A stretch of DNA of 64,000 nt from Dyella caseinilytica (GCF_016865235.1 NZ_CP064030.1:1612001-1676000), one strand, 5' to 3'. Counted from the first letter of the stretch, positions 9,035 through 20,951 are shown. Notes: a model not told the origin generated them from the letters alone. Translations and numbers: made by a program.

Positions 9035-9688
9035 ATGATTGATCCTTCTGTGTTCCAACTTGTTTGTTTCTACGCCTTCGCCGCGGTCACCGTCGTGGCG
9101 GCGCTGTCGGTGGTTACCCTGCGCAACTCGGTACACGCCGTGCTCGCCTTGGTGCTCACCTTCTTCAGTACCGCCTGCATCTGGATGCTCGCCGAGGCGG
9201 AATTTCTCGCAATCGCCCTGATCGTGGTCTACGTCGGCGCGGTGATGGTGCTGTTCCTGTTCGTGGTGATGATGCTCGACATCGACCAGGAAAAGCTGCG
9301 CGAGGGCTTCGTGAAATTCTTGCCGGTCGGCCTGATCGTCGCGGTCGCGATGCTGGTGGAAATGCTCGGCCTGATTGGCGTGCGTGTGCTGCATGCCCAG
9401 ACCATGGGTGAGAATCCGGCTACCGCCGCGGGCATGTCCAACACCGCATGGCTGGGCCACGCGCTCTACACCGACTATCTGCTGCCGTTCGAAGTCGCTG
9501 CGCTCATCCTCACCGTGGGTGTGGTCGCCGCTGTGGCACTCACCTTGCGCCAGCGCACCGGTGTGCGTCATCAGCAAGCCAGCGAGCAGGTGCTGGTCAA
9601 TCCGCGCGACCGTGTGCGCGTGGTGAAGATGGCAGCCGAGCGTCCTGTCGACAGCCAGGCTGCACCGGCCCAGGAGCCCAAGCCATGA
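9035..9688 (+). CDS. nuoJ: NADH-quinone oxidoreductase subunit J
   Basis: Membrane subunit with five transmembrane helices; the third contains the family's flexible helix region (VVYVGAVMVLFLFVVMML). The 217 residues include a polar C-terminal tail of about 40 residues that is variable in the family. The start ATG at 9035 lies 11 bases after nuoI. The stop TGA overlaps the nuoK ATG. Confidence 0.95.
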   Translation: MIDPSVFQLVCFYAFAAVTVVAALSVVTLRNSVHAVLALVLTFFSTACIWMLAEAEFLAIALIVVYVGAVMVLFLFVVMMLDIDQEKLREGFVKFLPVGLIVAVAMLVEMLGLIGVRVLHAQTMGENPATAAGMSNTAWLGHALYTDYLLPFEVAALILTVGVVAAVALTLRQRTGVRHQQASEQVLVNPRDRVRVVKMAAERPVDSQAAPAQEPKP

Positions 9689-9990
9689 TTACGCTTTCAC
9701 ACTACATCGTGCTTGGCGCGATCCTGTTCTGTATCTCGGTGGCCGGCCTGTTCATCAACCGCAAGAACGTCATCGTGTTGCTGATGGCGATCGAGTTGAT
9801 GCTGCTTGCCGTGAACATCAACTTCGTGGCCTTCTCCCGCTTCAATCACGACGTGGCCGGGCAGGTCTTCGTTTTCTTCATCCTCACCGTGGCCGCCGCA
9901 GAGTCTGCAATCGGCCTGGCGATCCTGGTCCTGCTGTTCCGTAACCGCAGAACGGTCAACGTCGCCGAAATCGACAGCATGAAGGGCTGA
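9685..9990 (+). CDS. nuoK: NADH-quinone oxidoreductase subunit K
   Basis: A small MrpC-like antiporter subunit of the membrane arm, 101 residues with three helices. The two conserved membrane glutamates of the proton path are seen in LLMAIELMLLAVN (Glu36 region) and TVAAAESAIGLAI (Glu72 region). The start overlaps the nuoJ stop (ATGA), so a much longer frame beginning inside nuoJ is rejected. Confidence 0.96.
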   Translation: MITLSHYIVLGAILFCISVAGLFINRKNVIVLLMAIELMLLAVNINFVAFSRFNHDVAGQVFVFFILTVAAAESAIGLAILVLLFRNRRTVNVAEIDSMKG

Positions 9991-9995
9991 GCACC

Positions 9996-12038
9996 ATGGA
10001 ACTTTCCTCCTCCATACTGTTGACTATCGCACTGGCGCCGCTGGTGGGATGCTTGCTGGCGGGTTTCCTCGGCAAGCAGATCGGCCGCGTCGGCGCACAT
10101 AGCGTCACCATTCTGGGCTTGCTGGTTTCCTGCGGCCTGTCGTTCTATGTGCTGTACCAGATCACTGCGGGTGGTGCGCCGGTCTACAACCACAATCTCT
10201 ATACCTGGTTCGAGATTGGCAAGTACACGGCTAGCGTGGGTTTCCTGATCGATCGCCTCACTGCCATGATGATGGTGGTAGTGACCTTCGTGTCGCTGTT
10301 GGTGCATGTCTACACCATCGGCTACATGGCGGATGACGACGGCTACCAGCGCTTCTTCAGCTACATCTCGCTGTTCACCTTCTCGATGTTGATGCTCGTG
10401 ATGAGCAACAACTTCCTGCAGTTGTTCTTCGGCTGGGAAGCAGTGGGCCTGGTGTCATACCTGCTGATCGGCTTCTGGTACAAGCGTCCGACTGCAATCT
10501 TCGCCAACCTCAAGGCATTCCTCGTCAACCGCGTGGGCGACTTCGGCTTCCTGCTTGGTATTGCTGCAATCCTGTACTTCCTGGGTACGCTGGATTACGC
10601 CACGGCGTTCGCCTCGGCTCCGACCCTGGTGGGTAAGACGCTGACGTTGACCCAGAACATCCACTGGGACGCGGCGACGGTGATCTGCATCCTGCTGTTC
10701 ATTGGCGCGATGGGTAAATCGGCGCAGGTGCCGCTGCACGTGTGGCTGCCCGACTCGATGGAAGGCCCGACCCCGATCTCCGCGCTGATCCACGCGGCAA
10801 CGATGGTGACCGCCGGCATCTTCATGGTGGCGCGCATGTCGCCGCTGTATGAACTGTCCGACACCGCGCTGAGTTTCGTGCTGGTCATCGGCGCTACCGG
10901 TGCGCTGTTCACTGGCCTGATCGGTATCGTGCAGAACGACATCAAGCGTGTGGTGGCGTATTCGACGCTGTCGCAGCTGGGTTACATGACGGTGGCGTTG
11001 GGTGTGTCGGCTTACGCCGGTGCCGTGTTCCACCTGATGACGCACGCCTTCTTCAAGGCGCTGCTGTTCTTGGGCGCGGGCTCGGTGATCATCGCCATGC
11101 ACCACGAGCAGGACATGCGCTACATGGGTGGTCTGCGCAAGTACATGCCGATTACCTGCATCACGATGTGGATCGGTGCCCTGGCACTGTGCGGCGTACC
11201 GTTCTTCTCGGGCTTCTATTCCAAGGATTCGATCATCGATGCGGTGCACGAGTCGCATCGCTGGGGTTCCGGTTACGCATACTTCTGCGTGGTGGTTGGC
11301 GCGTTTGTGACGGCAACGTATACGTTCCGCCAGATGTACATGACCTTCCATGGCAAGGAACGCTTCAAGGTGGTTGAGCATCATGATCACCACGATGCAC
11401 ACGGCCACGATGATCACCATGACGATCACGGCCATCACGAGCCTGGCGTGCTGCACCATGCACCCAAGGAATCGCCGTGGGTGGTCACGCTGCCGCTGAT
11501 CCTGCTGGCCATTCCGTCGCTGCTCGTGGGCTTCTTTACCGTGCAGCCAATGTTGTTCGGCAACTGGTTCGGTAGTGCAGTGCACGTCGACGAGGCCAAC
11601 AACGTGCTCGGTGAAATCGGCAAGGAATTCGGCGGCTCAATGGCGATGGCGCTGCAAGGCTTTACCCAGCTGCCGTTCTTCCTGGTGCTGGCGGCGTTTA
11701 TCATCACCACTTACATCTATCTGTTTAACCCGTCGGTGGCCGACAAGATCAAGAGCGCGCTGAAGCCGATCTGGGTGATCCTCGATCGCAAGTATTGGGT
11801 CGATGACATCTACTTCGCGATCTTCGCGCGTGGTGGCGTCGCACTGGGTCGCATGTTCTGGAAGGGTGGCGATGCCGCAGTGATCGACGGTGTGCTGATC
11901 GACGGCTCCGCCAGCACGATCAAGCGCATCGCATCGGGCGTGCGTCGTCTCCAATCCGGTTATCTGTATCACTACGCGTTTGCGATGATCCTCGGCCTCA
12001 TCCTGCTTCTGGGTGGGTACTGGCTGGTCGGGCAATAA
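9996..12038 (+). CDS. nuoL: NADH-quinone oxidoreductase subunit L (with His-rich loop)
   Basis: Distal antiporter-like subunit with about 16 helices and the long lateral helix. Proton-path blocks are present: NNFLQLFFGWEAVGLVSY contains the conserved Glu, and GAMGKSAQVPLHVWLPDSM contains the conserved Lys. The 680 residues exceed E. coli NuoL (613). Residues about 462-488 form a His/Asp-rich loop with 13 His, between two transmembrane segments, which could bind metal or be a neutral insertion. It sits 5 bases after nuoK. Confidence 0.96.
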   Translation: MELSSSILLTIALAPLVGCLLAGFLGKQIGRVGAHSVTILGLLVSCGLSFYVLYQITAGGAPVYNHNLYTWFEIGKYTASVGFLIDRLTAMMMVVVTFVSLLVHVYTIGYMADDDGYQRFFSYISLFTFSMLMLVMSNNFLQLFFGWEAVGLVSYLLIGFWYKRPTAIFANLKAFLVNRVGDFGFLLGIAAILYFLGTLDYATAFASAPTLVGKTLTLTQNIHWDAATVICILLFIGAMGKSAQVPLHVWLPDSMEGPTPISALIHAATMVTAGIFMVARMSPLYELSDTALSFVLVIGATGALFTGLIGIVQNDIKRVVAYSTLSQLGYMTVALGVSAYAGAVFHLMTHAFFKALLFLGAGSVIIAMHHEQDMRYMGGLRKYMPITCITMWIGALALCGVPFFSGFYSKDSIIDAVHESHRWGSGYAYFCVVVGAFVTATYTFRQMYMTFHGKERFKVVEHHDHHDAHGHDDHHDDHGHHEPGVLHHAPKESPWVVTLPLILLAIPSLLVGFFTVQPMLFGNWFGSAVHVDEANNVLGEIGKEFGGSMAMALQGFTQLPFFLVLAAFIITTYIYLFNPSVADKIKSALKPIWVILDRKYWVDDIYFAIFARGGVALGRMFWKGGDAAVIDGVLIDGSASTIKRIASGVRRLQSGYLYHYAFAMILGLILLLGGYWLVGQ

Positions 12039-12052
12039 GGGAAGCGAGCTCC

Positions 12053-13561
12053 ATGTTCAATCATCTGCTCAGCCTGCTGATCTGGCTGCCCATCGCAGGC
12101 GCGGTGCCTGTCCTGTTGGCCGGTTCGGACCGTCCTAACACGGCCCGCTGGCTGTCCTTGTTGGTAGCCATCCTCACCTTTGCCGTCAGCCTGTACCTGA
12201 TTCCGCAATACAATACGGGCGCAGGCGGCATGCAACTGGCCGAAAATCACGTGTGGATTTCGGCGCTCAACGTCCATTACGCCCTGGCGGTGGATGGCAT
12301 CTCGGTCGCGCTGATCCTGCTGACCACGTTCGTGGGCATCTTGGTGATCATTGGTGCCTGGGAAGTGATCCAGGACAAGCCGCACCAATACATGGCTGCG
12401 ATGCTGGTGCTCGAAGGCCTGATGATCGGTGTGTTCTGCGCGACCGACGCCTTGCTGTTCTACGTGTTCTTCGAGGCGATGTTGATTCCGATGTTCATCC
12501 TCATCGGTATCTGGGGTGGTCCACGTCGTGTCTACGCGACACTGAAGTTCTTTATCTACACCTTCCTGGGCTCGATCTTCATGTTGATCGGCCTGATCTA
12601 CCTGTACCTGAAGGCAGGCACGTTCGATCTGCACACGCTGGCGACGCTGCCGCTCACGCTGCAGGAGCAGAGCTGGTTGTTCTTCGCCTTCCTCATCGCG
12701 TTCGCGGTGAAGGTGCCGATGGTGCCGGTGCACACCTGGTTGCCGGATGCCCACGTGGAAGCCCCGACGGGCGGTTCGGTGGTGCTGGCCGCGGTGATGC
12801 TGAAGATCGGTGGCTACGGATTCCTGCGTTTCAGCCTGCCGATCGTGCCGGATGCTTCTGCGCAGTTCGCCTGGCTGGTCATCCTGCTGAGCCTGATTGC
12901 CGTGGTCTACATCGGCTATGTGGCGCTGGTGCAGGAAGACATGAAGAAGCTGGTGGCGTACTCGTCCGTGGCGCACATGGGCTTTGTTACCCTCGGCATC
13001 TTCATCGCCTTCATGCTGGTGCGCGAGCAGGGCAATACCGATGCAGCCCGTTTGGGTATGCAGGGTGCGATGGTGCAGATGATTTCGCACGGCTTTATCT
13101 CGGGCGCGATGTTCTCGTGCATCGGGGTGCTGTACGACCGCATGCACACTCGCCTGATCAAGGATTACGGCGGCGTGATCAACGTGATGCCGTGGTTTGG
13201 TTTCTTCTATGTGCTGTTTGCCATGGCCAATTGCGGCCTGCCGGGCACCAGCGGTTTCGTAGGTGAGTTCATGGTGATTCTCGCCAGCTTCAGCGCCAGT
13301 CCGTGGATTGCGTTGTTTGCTGCCTTCACCCTGATTATCGGCGCGGCCTACACGCTGTGGCTGGTGAAGCGGGTGCTGTGGGGCGAGGTGACCAATTCCC
13401 ATGTGGCCGAGATGAAGGACATTAACGGGCGCGAAACCCTCGTGCTCGGTGCATTTGCCGCGCTGGTGCTGATCATCGGCGTCTGGCCTGAGCCGCTGAC
13501 CCATCTGATGGACAGCTCGGTCACGCAGCTGGTCCAGCTGTTGGCCATCCATAAGGTTTGA
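12053..13561 (+). CDS. nuoM: NADH-quinone oxidoreductase subunit M
   Basis: Antiporter-like membrane subunit, 502 residues, about 14 helices. The key glutamate lies in LLFYVFFEAMLIPMF and the key lysine in FAVKVPMVPVHTWLPDAHV. A long open frame on the opposite strand here is a GC-bias shadow. It follows nuoL by 14 bases with an AAGGGAAG ribosome binding site. Confidence 0.97.
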   Translation: MFNHLLSLLIWLPIAGAVPVLLAGSDRPNTARWLSLLVAILTFAVSLYLIPQYNTGAGGMQLAENHVWISALNVHYALAVDGISVALILLTTFVGILVIIGAWEVIQDKPHQYMAAMLVLEGLMIGVFCATDALLFYVFFEAMLIPMFILIGIWGGPRRVYATLKFFIYTFLGSIFMLIGLIYLYLKAGTFDLHTLATLPLTLQEQSWLFFAFLIAFAVKVPMVPVHTWLPDAHVEAPTGGSVVLAAVMLKIGGYGFLRFSLPIVPDASAQFAWLVILLSLIAVVYIGYVALVQEDMKKLVAYSSVAHMGFVTLGIFIAFMLVREQGNTDAARLGMQGAMVQMISHGFISGAMFSCIGVLYDRMHTRLIKDYGGVINVMPWFGFFYVLFAMANCGLPGTSGFVGEFMVILASFSASPWIALFAAFTLIIGAAYTLWLVKRVLWGEVTNSHVAEMKDINGRETLVLGAFAALVLIIGVWPEPLTHLMDSSVTQLVQLLAIHKV

Positions 13562-13573
13562 TCGAGAGCGACC

Positions 13574-15016
13574 ATGCCGACTTTTAACGACATTCTCATC
13601 ATGGTGCCAGAGTTCTATCTGGTTGCCGCGGCGTGTGTGCTCCTGCTTGCAGATGCCTTCCTGCCGGAAAACCAGCGTGGCATCACGATTCACTGGGCGT
13701 CGATCTTCGTGCTCGCCGCCGGCATCTACCTGGTCATGGCTCACCAGCCTGACGGCGCTGTAACCGCGTTCAACGGTATGTTCATCCGCGACGGAATGGC
13801 GGAGATCCTCAAGGTCTTTGCCTTGCTGAGCACCATCCTGGTGTTCATCTATGCCAAGCCCTACCTGAGTGACCGAAAGCTGTTTGTCGGCGAGTTCTAC
13901 ACGCTGATGATCTTCGCGGTGATCGGCGTGATGCTGCTGGTATCGGCTGGCAACCTGATCATGATTTACCTGGGTCTGGAACTGCTGACACTCTCGTCGT
14001 ACGCGCTGGTTGCACTAAACCGCGATTCGCAGCTTTCGTCGGAAGCCGCCATCAAGTACTTCGTGCTGGGCGCGTTGGCCTCGGGCATGCTGTTGTATGG
14101 CATGTCGATGGTCTACGGTGCCACCGGTACGCTGGATCTGGCGCAACTGCGTGATGCGATCCCGCATAGCCAGATGCCGCATCTGCTGGTGTTCGGCCTG
14201 ATCTTCATGATCATCGGTATTGCATTCAAGCTGGGTGCTGCGCCGTTCCACATGTGGATTCCAGACGTCTACCAAGGCTCGCCTACTGCCGTAACCGTGT
14301 TCATCGGTTCCGCACCAAAGCTGGCGGCATTCGGTATGGCGTTCCGCTTGCTCGGGACCGGCATGGCTGATCTGTCGCAGCACTGGCAGTTGATGCTGGC
14401 GGTATTGGCTGTGCTCTCGCTGGCAATCGGCAACTTGGTTGCCATTGTGCAGACCAATCTGAAGCGTCTGCTTGCGTACTCGACCATTTCCCACATGGGT
14501 TACCTGTTGCTGGGTCTGGTCAATGCAGGGCCGGAAGGTTATTCCTCGGCGATGTTCTATGCGATCAGCTATGCGCTGATGTCGACGGCTGCCTTCGGTG
14601 TGATTCTTGCGCTGAGCCGTGCGGGTTTCGAGTGTGAAGAAATCGACGACTTCAAGGGCTTGAATCAGCGTTCGCCGTGGATGGCGTTCTTGATGCTGCT
14701 GTGTATGTTCTCGTTGGCGGGTGTGCCGCCGATGTTTGGCTTCTTCGCCAAGCTGCTCGTGCTGCAAGCTGCGATCCACGCCGGCATGATGTGGTTGGCT
14801 ATCGTGGGTGCTGTGTTCGCCATCATCGGTTTGTACTACTACCTGCATGTTGTGAAGGTGATGTATTTCGACAAGCCGGTGGAAGGAACCGAAGTGCGTC
14901 TTCAGCCTGATGTCACCCTGCGTCTTGCGCTGTCGCTGAATGCGTTGGTGTTGCTGGTGCTGGGTGTGTACTGGGGCCCGCTGCTGGGCTGGTGCAAGCA
15001 GGCATTTGTCGGTTGA
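13574..15016 (+). CDS. nuoN: NADH-quinone oxidoreductase subunit N
   Basis: Antiporter-like membrane subunit and last gene of the complex I operon, 480 residues with about 14 helices. Family blocks include MIYLGLELLTLSSYALVAL, with the conserved Glu, and FKLGAAPFHMWIPDVYQG, with the conserved Lys. It starts 12 bases after nuoM. No intrinsic terminator is visible directly behind it; the next element is the initiator tRNA promoter. Confidence 0.97.
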   Translation: MPTFNDILIMVPEFYLVAAACVLLLADAFLPENQRGITIHWASIFVLAAGIYLVMAHQPDGAVTAFNGMFIRDGMAEILKVFALLSTILVFIYAKPYLSDRKLFVGEFYTLMIFAVIGVMLLVSAGNLIMIYLGLELLTLSSYALVALNRDSQLSSEAAIKYFVLGALASGMLLYGMSMVYGATGTLDLAQLRDAIPHSQMPHLLVFGLIFMIIGIAFKLGAAPFHMWIPDVYQGSPTAVTVFIGSAPKLAAFGMAFRLLGTGMADLSQHWQLMLAVLAVLSLAIGNLVAIVQTNLKRLLAYSTISHMGYLLLGLVNAGPEGYSSAMFYAISYALMSTAAFGVILALSRAGFECEEIDDFKGLNQRSPWMAFLMLLCMFSLAGVPPMFGFFAKLLVLQAAIHAGMMWLAIVGAVFAIIGLYYYLHVVKVMYFDKPVEGTEVRLQPDVTLRLALSLNALVLLVLGVYWGPLLGWCKQAFVG

Positions 15017-15062
15017 GTGTCGCGTTACACATCTGTGATCGAGAAATTTTCAGTTTTAAGAC

Positions 15063-15091
15063 TTGCAAGAATTCTGCCATCTCGCTAGAAT
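15063..15091 (+). promoter_or_regulatory. Sigma70 promoter of initiator tRNA
   Basis: TTGCAA at 15063-15068 and TAGAAT at 15086-15091 are separated by 17 bases. The predicted start near 15098 is a few bases before the tRNA 5' end at 15105. Spacing and position make this a convincing tRNA promoter. Confidence 0.65.
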
Positions 15092-15104
15092 TCTCGGACT
15101 CTGA

Positions 15105-15181
15105 TGCGGGGTGGAGCAGTCTGGCAGCTCGTCGGGCTCATAACCCGAAGGTCGCAGGTTCGAATCCTGCCCCCGCTACCA
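15105..15181 (+). tRNA. tRNA-Met (initiator, CAT)
   Basis: The 77-base cloverleaf has its CCA encoded and the loop CTCATAA. Three consecutive G-C pairs in the anticodon stem (GGG/CCC) mark it as initiator tRNA. The acceptor stem is TGCGGGG/CCCCGCT, so position 1:72 is an unpaired U-U rather than the C-A of E. coli; both are mismatches as expected for formylation. It lies between nuoN and rimP. Confidence 0.96.
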
Positions 15182-15198
15182 GATCTTTCTTGGACAAG

Positions 15199-15222
15199 AA
15201 AGCCTCCTCGTGAGGCTTTTTT
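15199..15222 (+). terminator. Intrinsic terminator after initiator tRNA
   Basis: The stem AAAGCCTC (15199-15206) pairs with GAGGCTTT (15212-15219) around CTCGT and continues into a T-run. It ends the initiator tRNA transcript. Confidence 0.8.
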
Positions 15223-15320
15223 GTTGGGCGCAAGGATGCGAGCGCGTTTAATCGGGCAAAATGGCACGATAGGCGCGGGGGAAAGAGTCTGGAGGAGTCG
15301 GGACATCGGCGAGATAAGGG

Positions 15321-15349
15321 AATGGGCCGCTTGAGCCCATTTTTTGTTT
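15321..15349 (+). terminator. Terminator-like hairpin in the rimP leader
   Basis: AATGGGC (15321-15327) pairs with GCCCATT (15335-15341), followed by TTTTTGTTT, 20 bases before the rimP start. No gene ends between this and the previous terminator, so it would cut short a transcript entering rimP-nusA-infB. It is best read as an attenuator; the site of antitermination control is inferred. Confidence 0.6.
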
Positions 15350-15368
15350 CTGACGGTTAACGGATGAC

Positions 15369-15881
15369 ATGGACACGCAAGCTCTAGCACAACGTTTTAC
15401 CGAGGTTTTGGCTGATCTGCAGTTGGAATGTCTCGGCGTGGAATTCAGCCCTTCGCAGGGGCAGAGTACGTTGCGTGTGTATCTGGATGCGGATGGGCGC
15501 GAAGTCACGCTCGACGACTGCGAAGCGGCTAGCCGCGAGCTGTCGGCGATGCTCGACGTTGAAGACCCGATCCCCGGGCATTACTTATTGGAAGTGTCCT
15601 CGCCGGGTATCGACCGTCCACTCTTCACGGTCGGTCAGTTCGCCAAGGTGGTTGGTAAGGAAGTGAAGGTGCTGTTGACAGCGCCGCTCGAAGGCCGCCG
15701 CCGCTTGCGCGGCAAAGTGGCCTCGGTGGAAGGCAGCCTGATTGCGCTGGAAGCCGAAGGCAAAGTGTTTCAATTCGGGCACGACGCAGTGGAAAGCGCG
15801 CGTATCGTGCCGGACTGGGTGGCGCTCGGGTATGTGCCGCAGCCCAAACCCGGCGGTCGCAAGCCGGGTAAGAAGAAATGA
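15369..15881 (+). CDS. rimP: Ribosome maturation factor RimP
   Basis: Cytoplasmic factor for 30S subunit maturation. At 170 residues it has the family's two domains. The motif LEVSSPGIDRPL at about residues 75-86 is the RimP signature. The C-terminus is basic (GGRKPGKKK). It is the first gene of the classic rimP-nusA-infB-rbfA-truB-rpsO-pnp order and starts 20 bases after a terminator-like hairpin. Confidence 0.95.
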   Translation: MDTQALAQRFTEVLADLQLECLGVEFSPSQGQSTLRVYLDADGREVTLDDCEAASRELSAMLDVEDPIPGHYLLEVSSPGIDRPLFTVGQFAKVVGKEVKVLLTAPLEGRRRLRGKVASVEGSLIALEAEGKVFQFGHDAVESARIVPDWVALGYVPQPKPGGRKPGKKK

Positions 15882-15939
15882 GTATTGAACTGGTCAATCT
15901 GTCGATGGGATGCCGGACGGCGTTCACGGAGTGGTTGCA

Positions 15940-17445
15940 ATGAGCAAAGAGCTTTTGCTGGTAGTTGATGCGGTCGCCAATGAAAAGGGCGTGTCGCGTG
16001 ACGTGATCTTCCTGGCCATGGAGGCTGCCTTGGCGTCCGCTGCCAAAAAGCGCTACCCGGACGAAGACCCGGACATCCGCGTCAGCATCGATCGCACTTC
16101 AGGCGACTATGAAACCTTCCGTCGCTGGGAAGTGATCGCCGATGATGGCGAGATGGAATCGCCGTTCCGCCAACTGCGCCTGATGGACGCAGTGGACGAG
16201 CGCGCGGACGCCGCCATCGGCGAATACATCGAGCAGCAGATCGAAAACGCCGAATTCGGCCGCATTGCAGCCCAGGCCGCAAAGCAGGTGATCGTGCAGC
16301 GCGTGCGCGAAGCCGAACGCCAGCAAGTGGTCGATGCGTTCAAGGATCGCGTGGGTGAGTTGGTCACCGGCATCGTCAAGCGTGTCGAGCGCGGCAACAT
16401 TTACCTCGACCTCGGCAGCAACGCCGAAGCCTTCATTCCGCGCGACAAGACCATTCCGCGCGAATCGCATCGCGTCGGCGATCGCGTGCGTGGCTACCTG
16501 CAGGAAGTGCGCTCCGAAGTGCGCGGTCCGCAGTTGTTCGTGTCGCGCGCTGCACCAGAATTCATGATCGAGCTGTTCAAGCTCGAAGTGCCGGAAGTGG
16601 GCCAGGGCCTGGTTGAAATCAAGGGCTGCGCCCGCGATCCGGGCGATCGCGCCAAGATTGCCGTGGTCGCGCACGACAGCCGTACCGATCCCATCGGTGC
16701 CTGCATCGGCATGCGCGGCTCGCGCGTGCAGGCGGTGTCGAACGAGCTCAATGGCGAGCGCGTGGACATCATCCTGTGGCACGAGAATCAGGCGCAGTAC
16801 GTCATCAATGCGATGGCGCCGGCGGAAGTGCAGTCCATCATCATGGACGAAGACAAGCACTCGATGGACATCGCGGTGGCCGAAGACAAGCTCTCGCAGG
16901 CCATCGGCCGCGGTGGCCAGAACGTGCGCCTCGCCAGCAAGCTCACCGGCTGGCAGCTCAACGTGATGACCCAGGACCAGGTCGCCGCCAAGAGCGAAGC
17001 CGAACAGGAATCTGCCCGCCAGCTGTTCATGGACAAGCTGGAAGTGGACCAGGAAATTGCCAACATCCTCGTGCAGGAAGGTTTTTCCAGCGTCGAGGAA
17101 ATCGCTTACGTACCGAGCGCCGAGCTGCTAGCCATCGAAGGCTTCGACGAGGATATCGTCGAGGAACTTCGCGCCCGCGCTCGCGACTCGCTGCTGACGG
17201 AAGCCCTGGCAGTCGAGGAGACCCTCGACGAGCACCAGCCGTCGCAGGAGCTGCTCGAGCTGAAGGGCATGGACGAAGCCACGGCTTATGCGCTCGCCGA
17301 GCGCGGCGTGGTGACCGTGGACGATCTGGCCGACCTTGCAGTCGACGACCTGATCGATATCGAAGGCATGGACGAAGATCGTGCTGCAGCACTCATCATG
17401 GCCGCACGCGCGCCGATGATTGCGAAGCTGGAAAAGGGCGGCTAA
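15940..17445 (+). CDS. nusA: Transcription termination/antitermination protein NusA
   Basis: RNA-polymerase-binding regulator of pausing, termination and antitermination. The 501 residues comprise an N-terminal polymerase-binding domain (about 1-130), an S1 domain (GELVTGIVKRVERGNIYLDL), two KH domains (with GACIGMRGSRVQAV and IGRGGQNVRLAS) and two acidic C-terminal helix-hairpin-helix repeats. The ATG at 15940 (MSKELLLVVD) is chosen over an in-frame start 30 bases upstream because homologues begin there. Confidence 0.97.
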   Translation: MSKELLLVVDAVANEKGVSRDVIFLAMEAALASAAKKRYPDEDPDIRVSIDRTSGDYETFRRWEVIADDGEMESPFRQLRLMDAVDERADAAIGEYIEQQIENAEFGRIAAQAAKQVIVQRVREAERQQVVDAFKDRVGELVTGIVKRVERGNIYLDLGSNAEAFIPRDKTIPRESHRVGDRVRGYLQEVRSEVRGPQLFVSRAAPEFMIELFKLEVPEVGQGLVEIKGCARDPGDRAKIAVVAHDSRTDPIGACIGMRGSRVQAVSNELNGERVDIILWHENQAQYVINAMAPAEVQSIIMDEDKHSMDIAVAEDKLSQAIGRGGQNVRLASKLTGWQLNVMTQDQVAAKSEAEQESARQLFMDKLEVDQEIANILVQEGFSSVEEIAYVPSAELLAIEGFDEDIVEELRARARDSLLTEALAVEETLDEHQPSQELLELKGMDEATAYALAERGVVTVDDLADLAVDDLIDIEGMDEDRAAALIMAARAPMIAKLEKGG

Positions 17446-17455
17446 CCGCGGGCGA

Positions 17456-17497
17456 CACGCCCTGGATGGGCGTGCCGAGGAACCCTTTGGGTTTCCA
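17456..17497 (+). other. Two small hairpins in the nusA-infB spacer
   Basis: The 130-base spacer has a perfect 7-bp hairpin (17456-17462 with 17468-17474, loop TGGAT). A second, AACCC/GGGTT-based stem follows (about 17480-17497). There is no T-run, so transcription probably continues. They may slow or process the mRNA; no known regulatory family is recognised. Confidence 0.35.
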
Positions 17498-17575
17498 CCA
17501 AGGATGGAGGTGACCGTGCAAAGCACTTTTGTTTTGTACGGACGATAAGCGCGGGAACGGCGGAGAAAGAACACG

Positions 17576-20386
<2,811 letters not shown>

Positions 20387-20443
20387 TGAAAGGGACGAGG
20401 AGCAAGTAGCGAAGGCGCGAAAACTCCACGTTCTATTGATTCG

Positions 20444-20473
20444 AAGCCCGGGCATGCTTTGCCCGGGCTTTTT
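20444..20473 (+). terminator. Strong hairpin terminator between infB and rbfA
   Basis: An 11-bp perfect stem (20444-20454 with 20460-20470) is followed by TTT. It should end much of the rimP-nusA-infB transcript, leaving rbfA-truB to read-through or a promoter in the following 80 bases. Confidence 0.75.
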
Positions 20474-20549
20474 CTCTTGTCGTAACCTAGCGAACCAGTG
20501 TCTTTGCTATTCGCTGCCACATCCCTGTTGTCAGGGATAGGAGCTACCC

Positions 20550-20924
20550 ATGCCATCACGCGACTTCAAACGCACAGACCGCGTCGGCGCCGAACTCCGC
20601 CGTGAGATCGGTACTTTGGTGCATGCTGCCGTGCGCGATCACGGCTTGCCCTCGTGCAGCGTATCGGACGTGGAAGTAACACGTGACCTGGATTGGGCCA
20701 CCGTATGGGTAACCGCGTTGCTGCCGGCGCAATCGAAGGAAGCCGTCAAGGCGCTCAACGAACTGGGGGGCGAATTCCGTCGCAGCCTCTCGCGCCAGAT
20801 GCGCCTGCGCCGCGTACCGGAACTGCGCTTCAAGTACGACGATTCGGTCGACAAGGGCGAGCGCATCGAGCACCTGCTGCGCCAGGATTCGCCTCAGTCT
20901 GAGGCGGACGGCAACGAAGACTGA
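20550..20924 (+). CDS. rbfA: Ribosome-binding factor A
   Basis: Cold-adaptation and 16S rRNA processing factor that binds the 30S subunit. The 124-residue protein has a KH-like fold; the family blocks FKRTDRVGAELRREIG at the N-terminus and RVPELRFKYDDSVDKGERI near the C-terminus are visible. It starts at an ATG behind a GATAGGAG ribosome binding site and is followed 27 bases later by truB. Confidence 0.95.
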   Translation: MPSRDFKRTDRVGAELRREIGTLVHAAVRDHGLPSCSVSDVEVTRDLDWATVWVTALLPAQSKEAVKALNELGGEFRRSLSRQMRLRRVPELRFKYDDSVDKGERIEHLLRQDSPQSEADGNED

Positions 20925-20951
20925 GTTTCCGTAACCGTTTCAGTATTCGCC

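Noticed and set aside
11377..11460. Tandem-repeat or CRISPR-like appearance of the CAT/CAC/GAT-rich stretch
   Set aside because: It is an in-frame His/Asp-rich coding loop of nuoL, with no repeat-spacer structure.
11972..13744. 590-codon minus-strand frame across nuoM
   Set aside because: It is complementary to a well-supported complex I gene and its composition (His, Gln, Arg rich) is that of a reverse-strand artefact.
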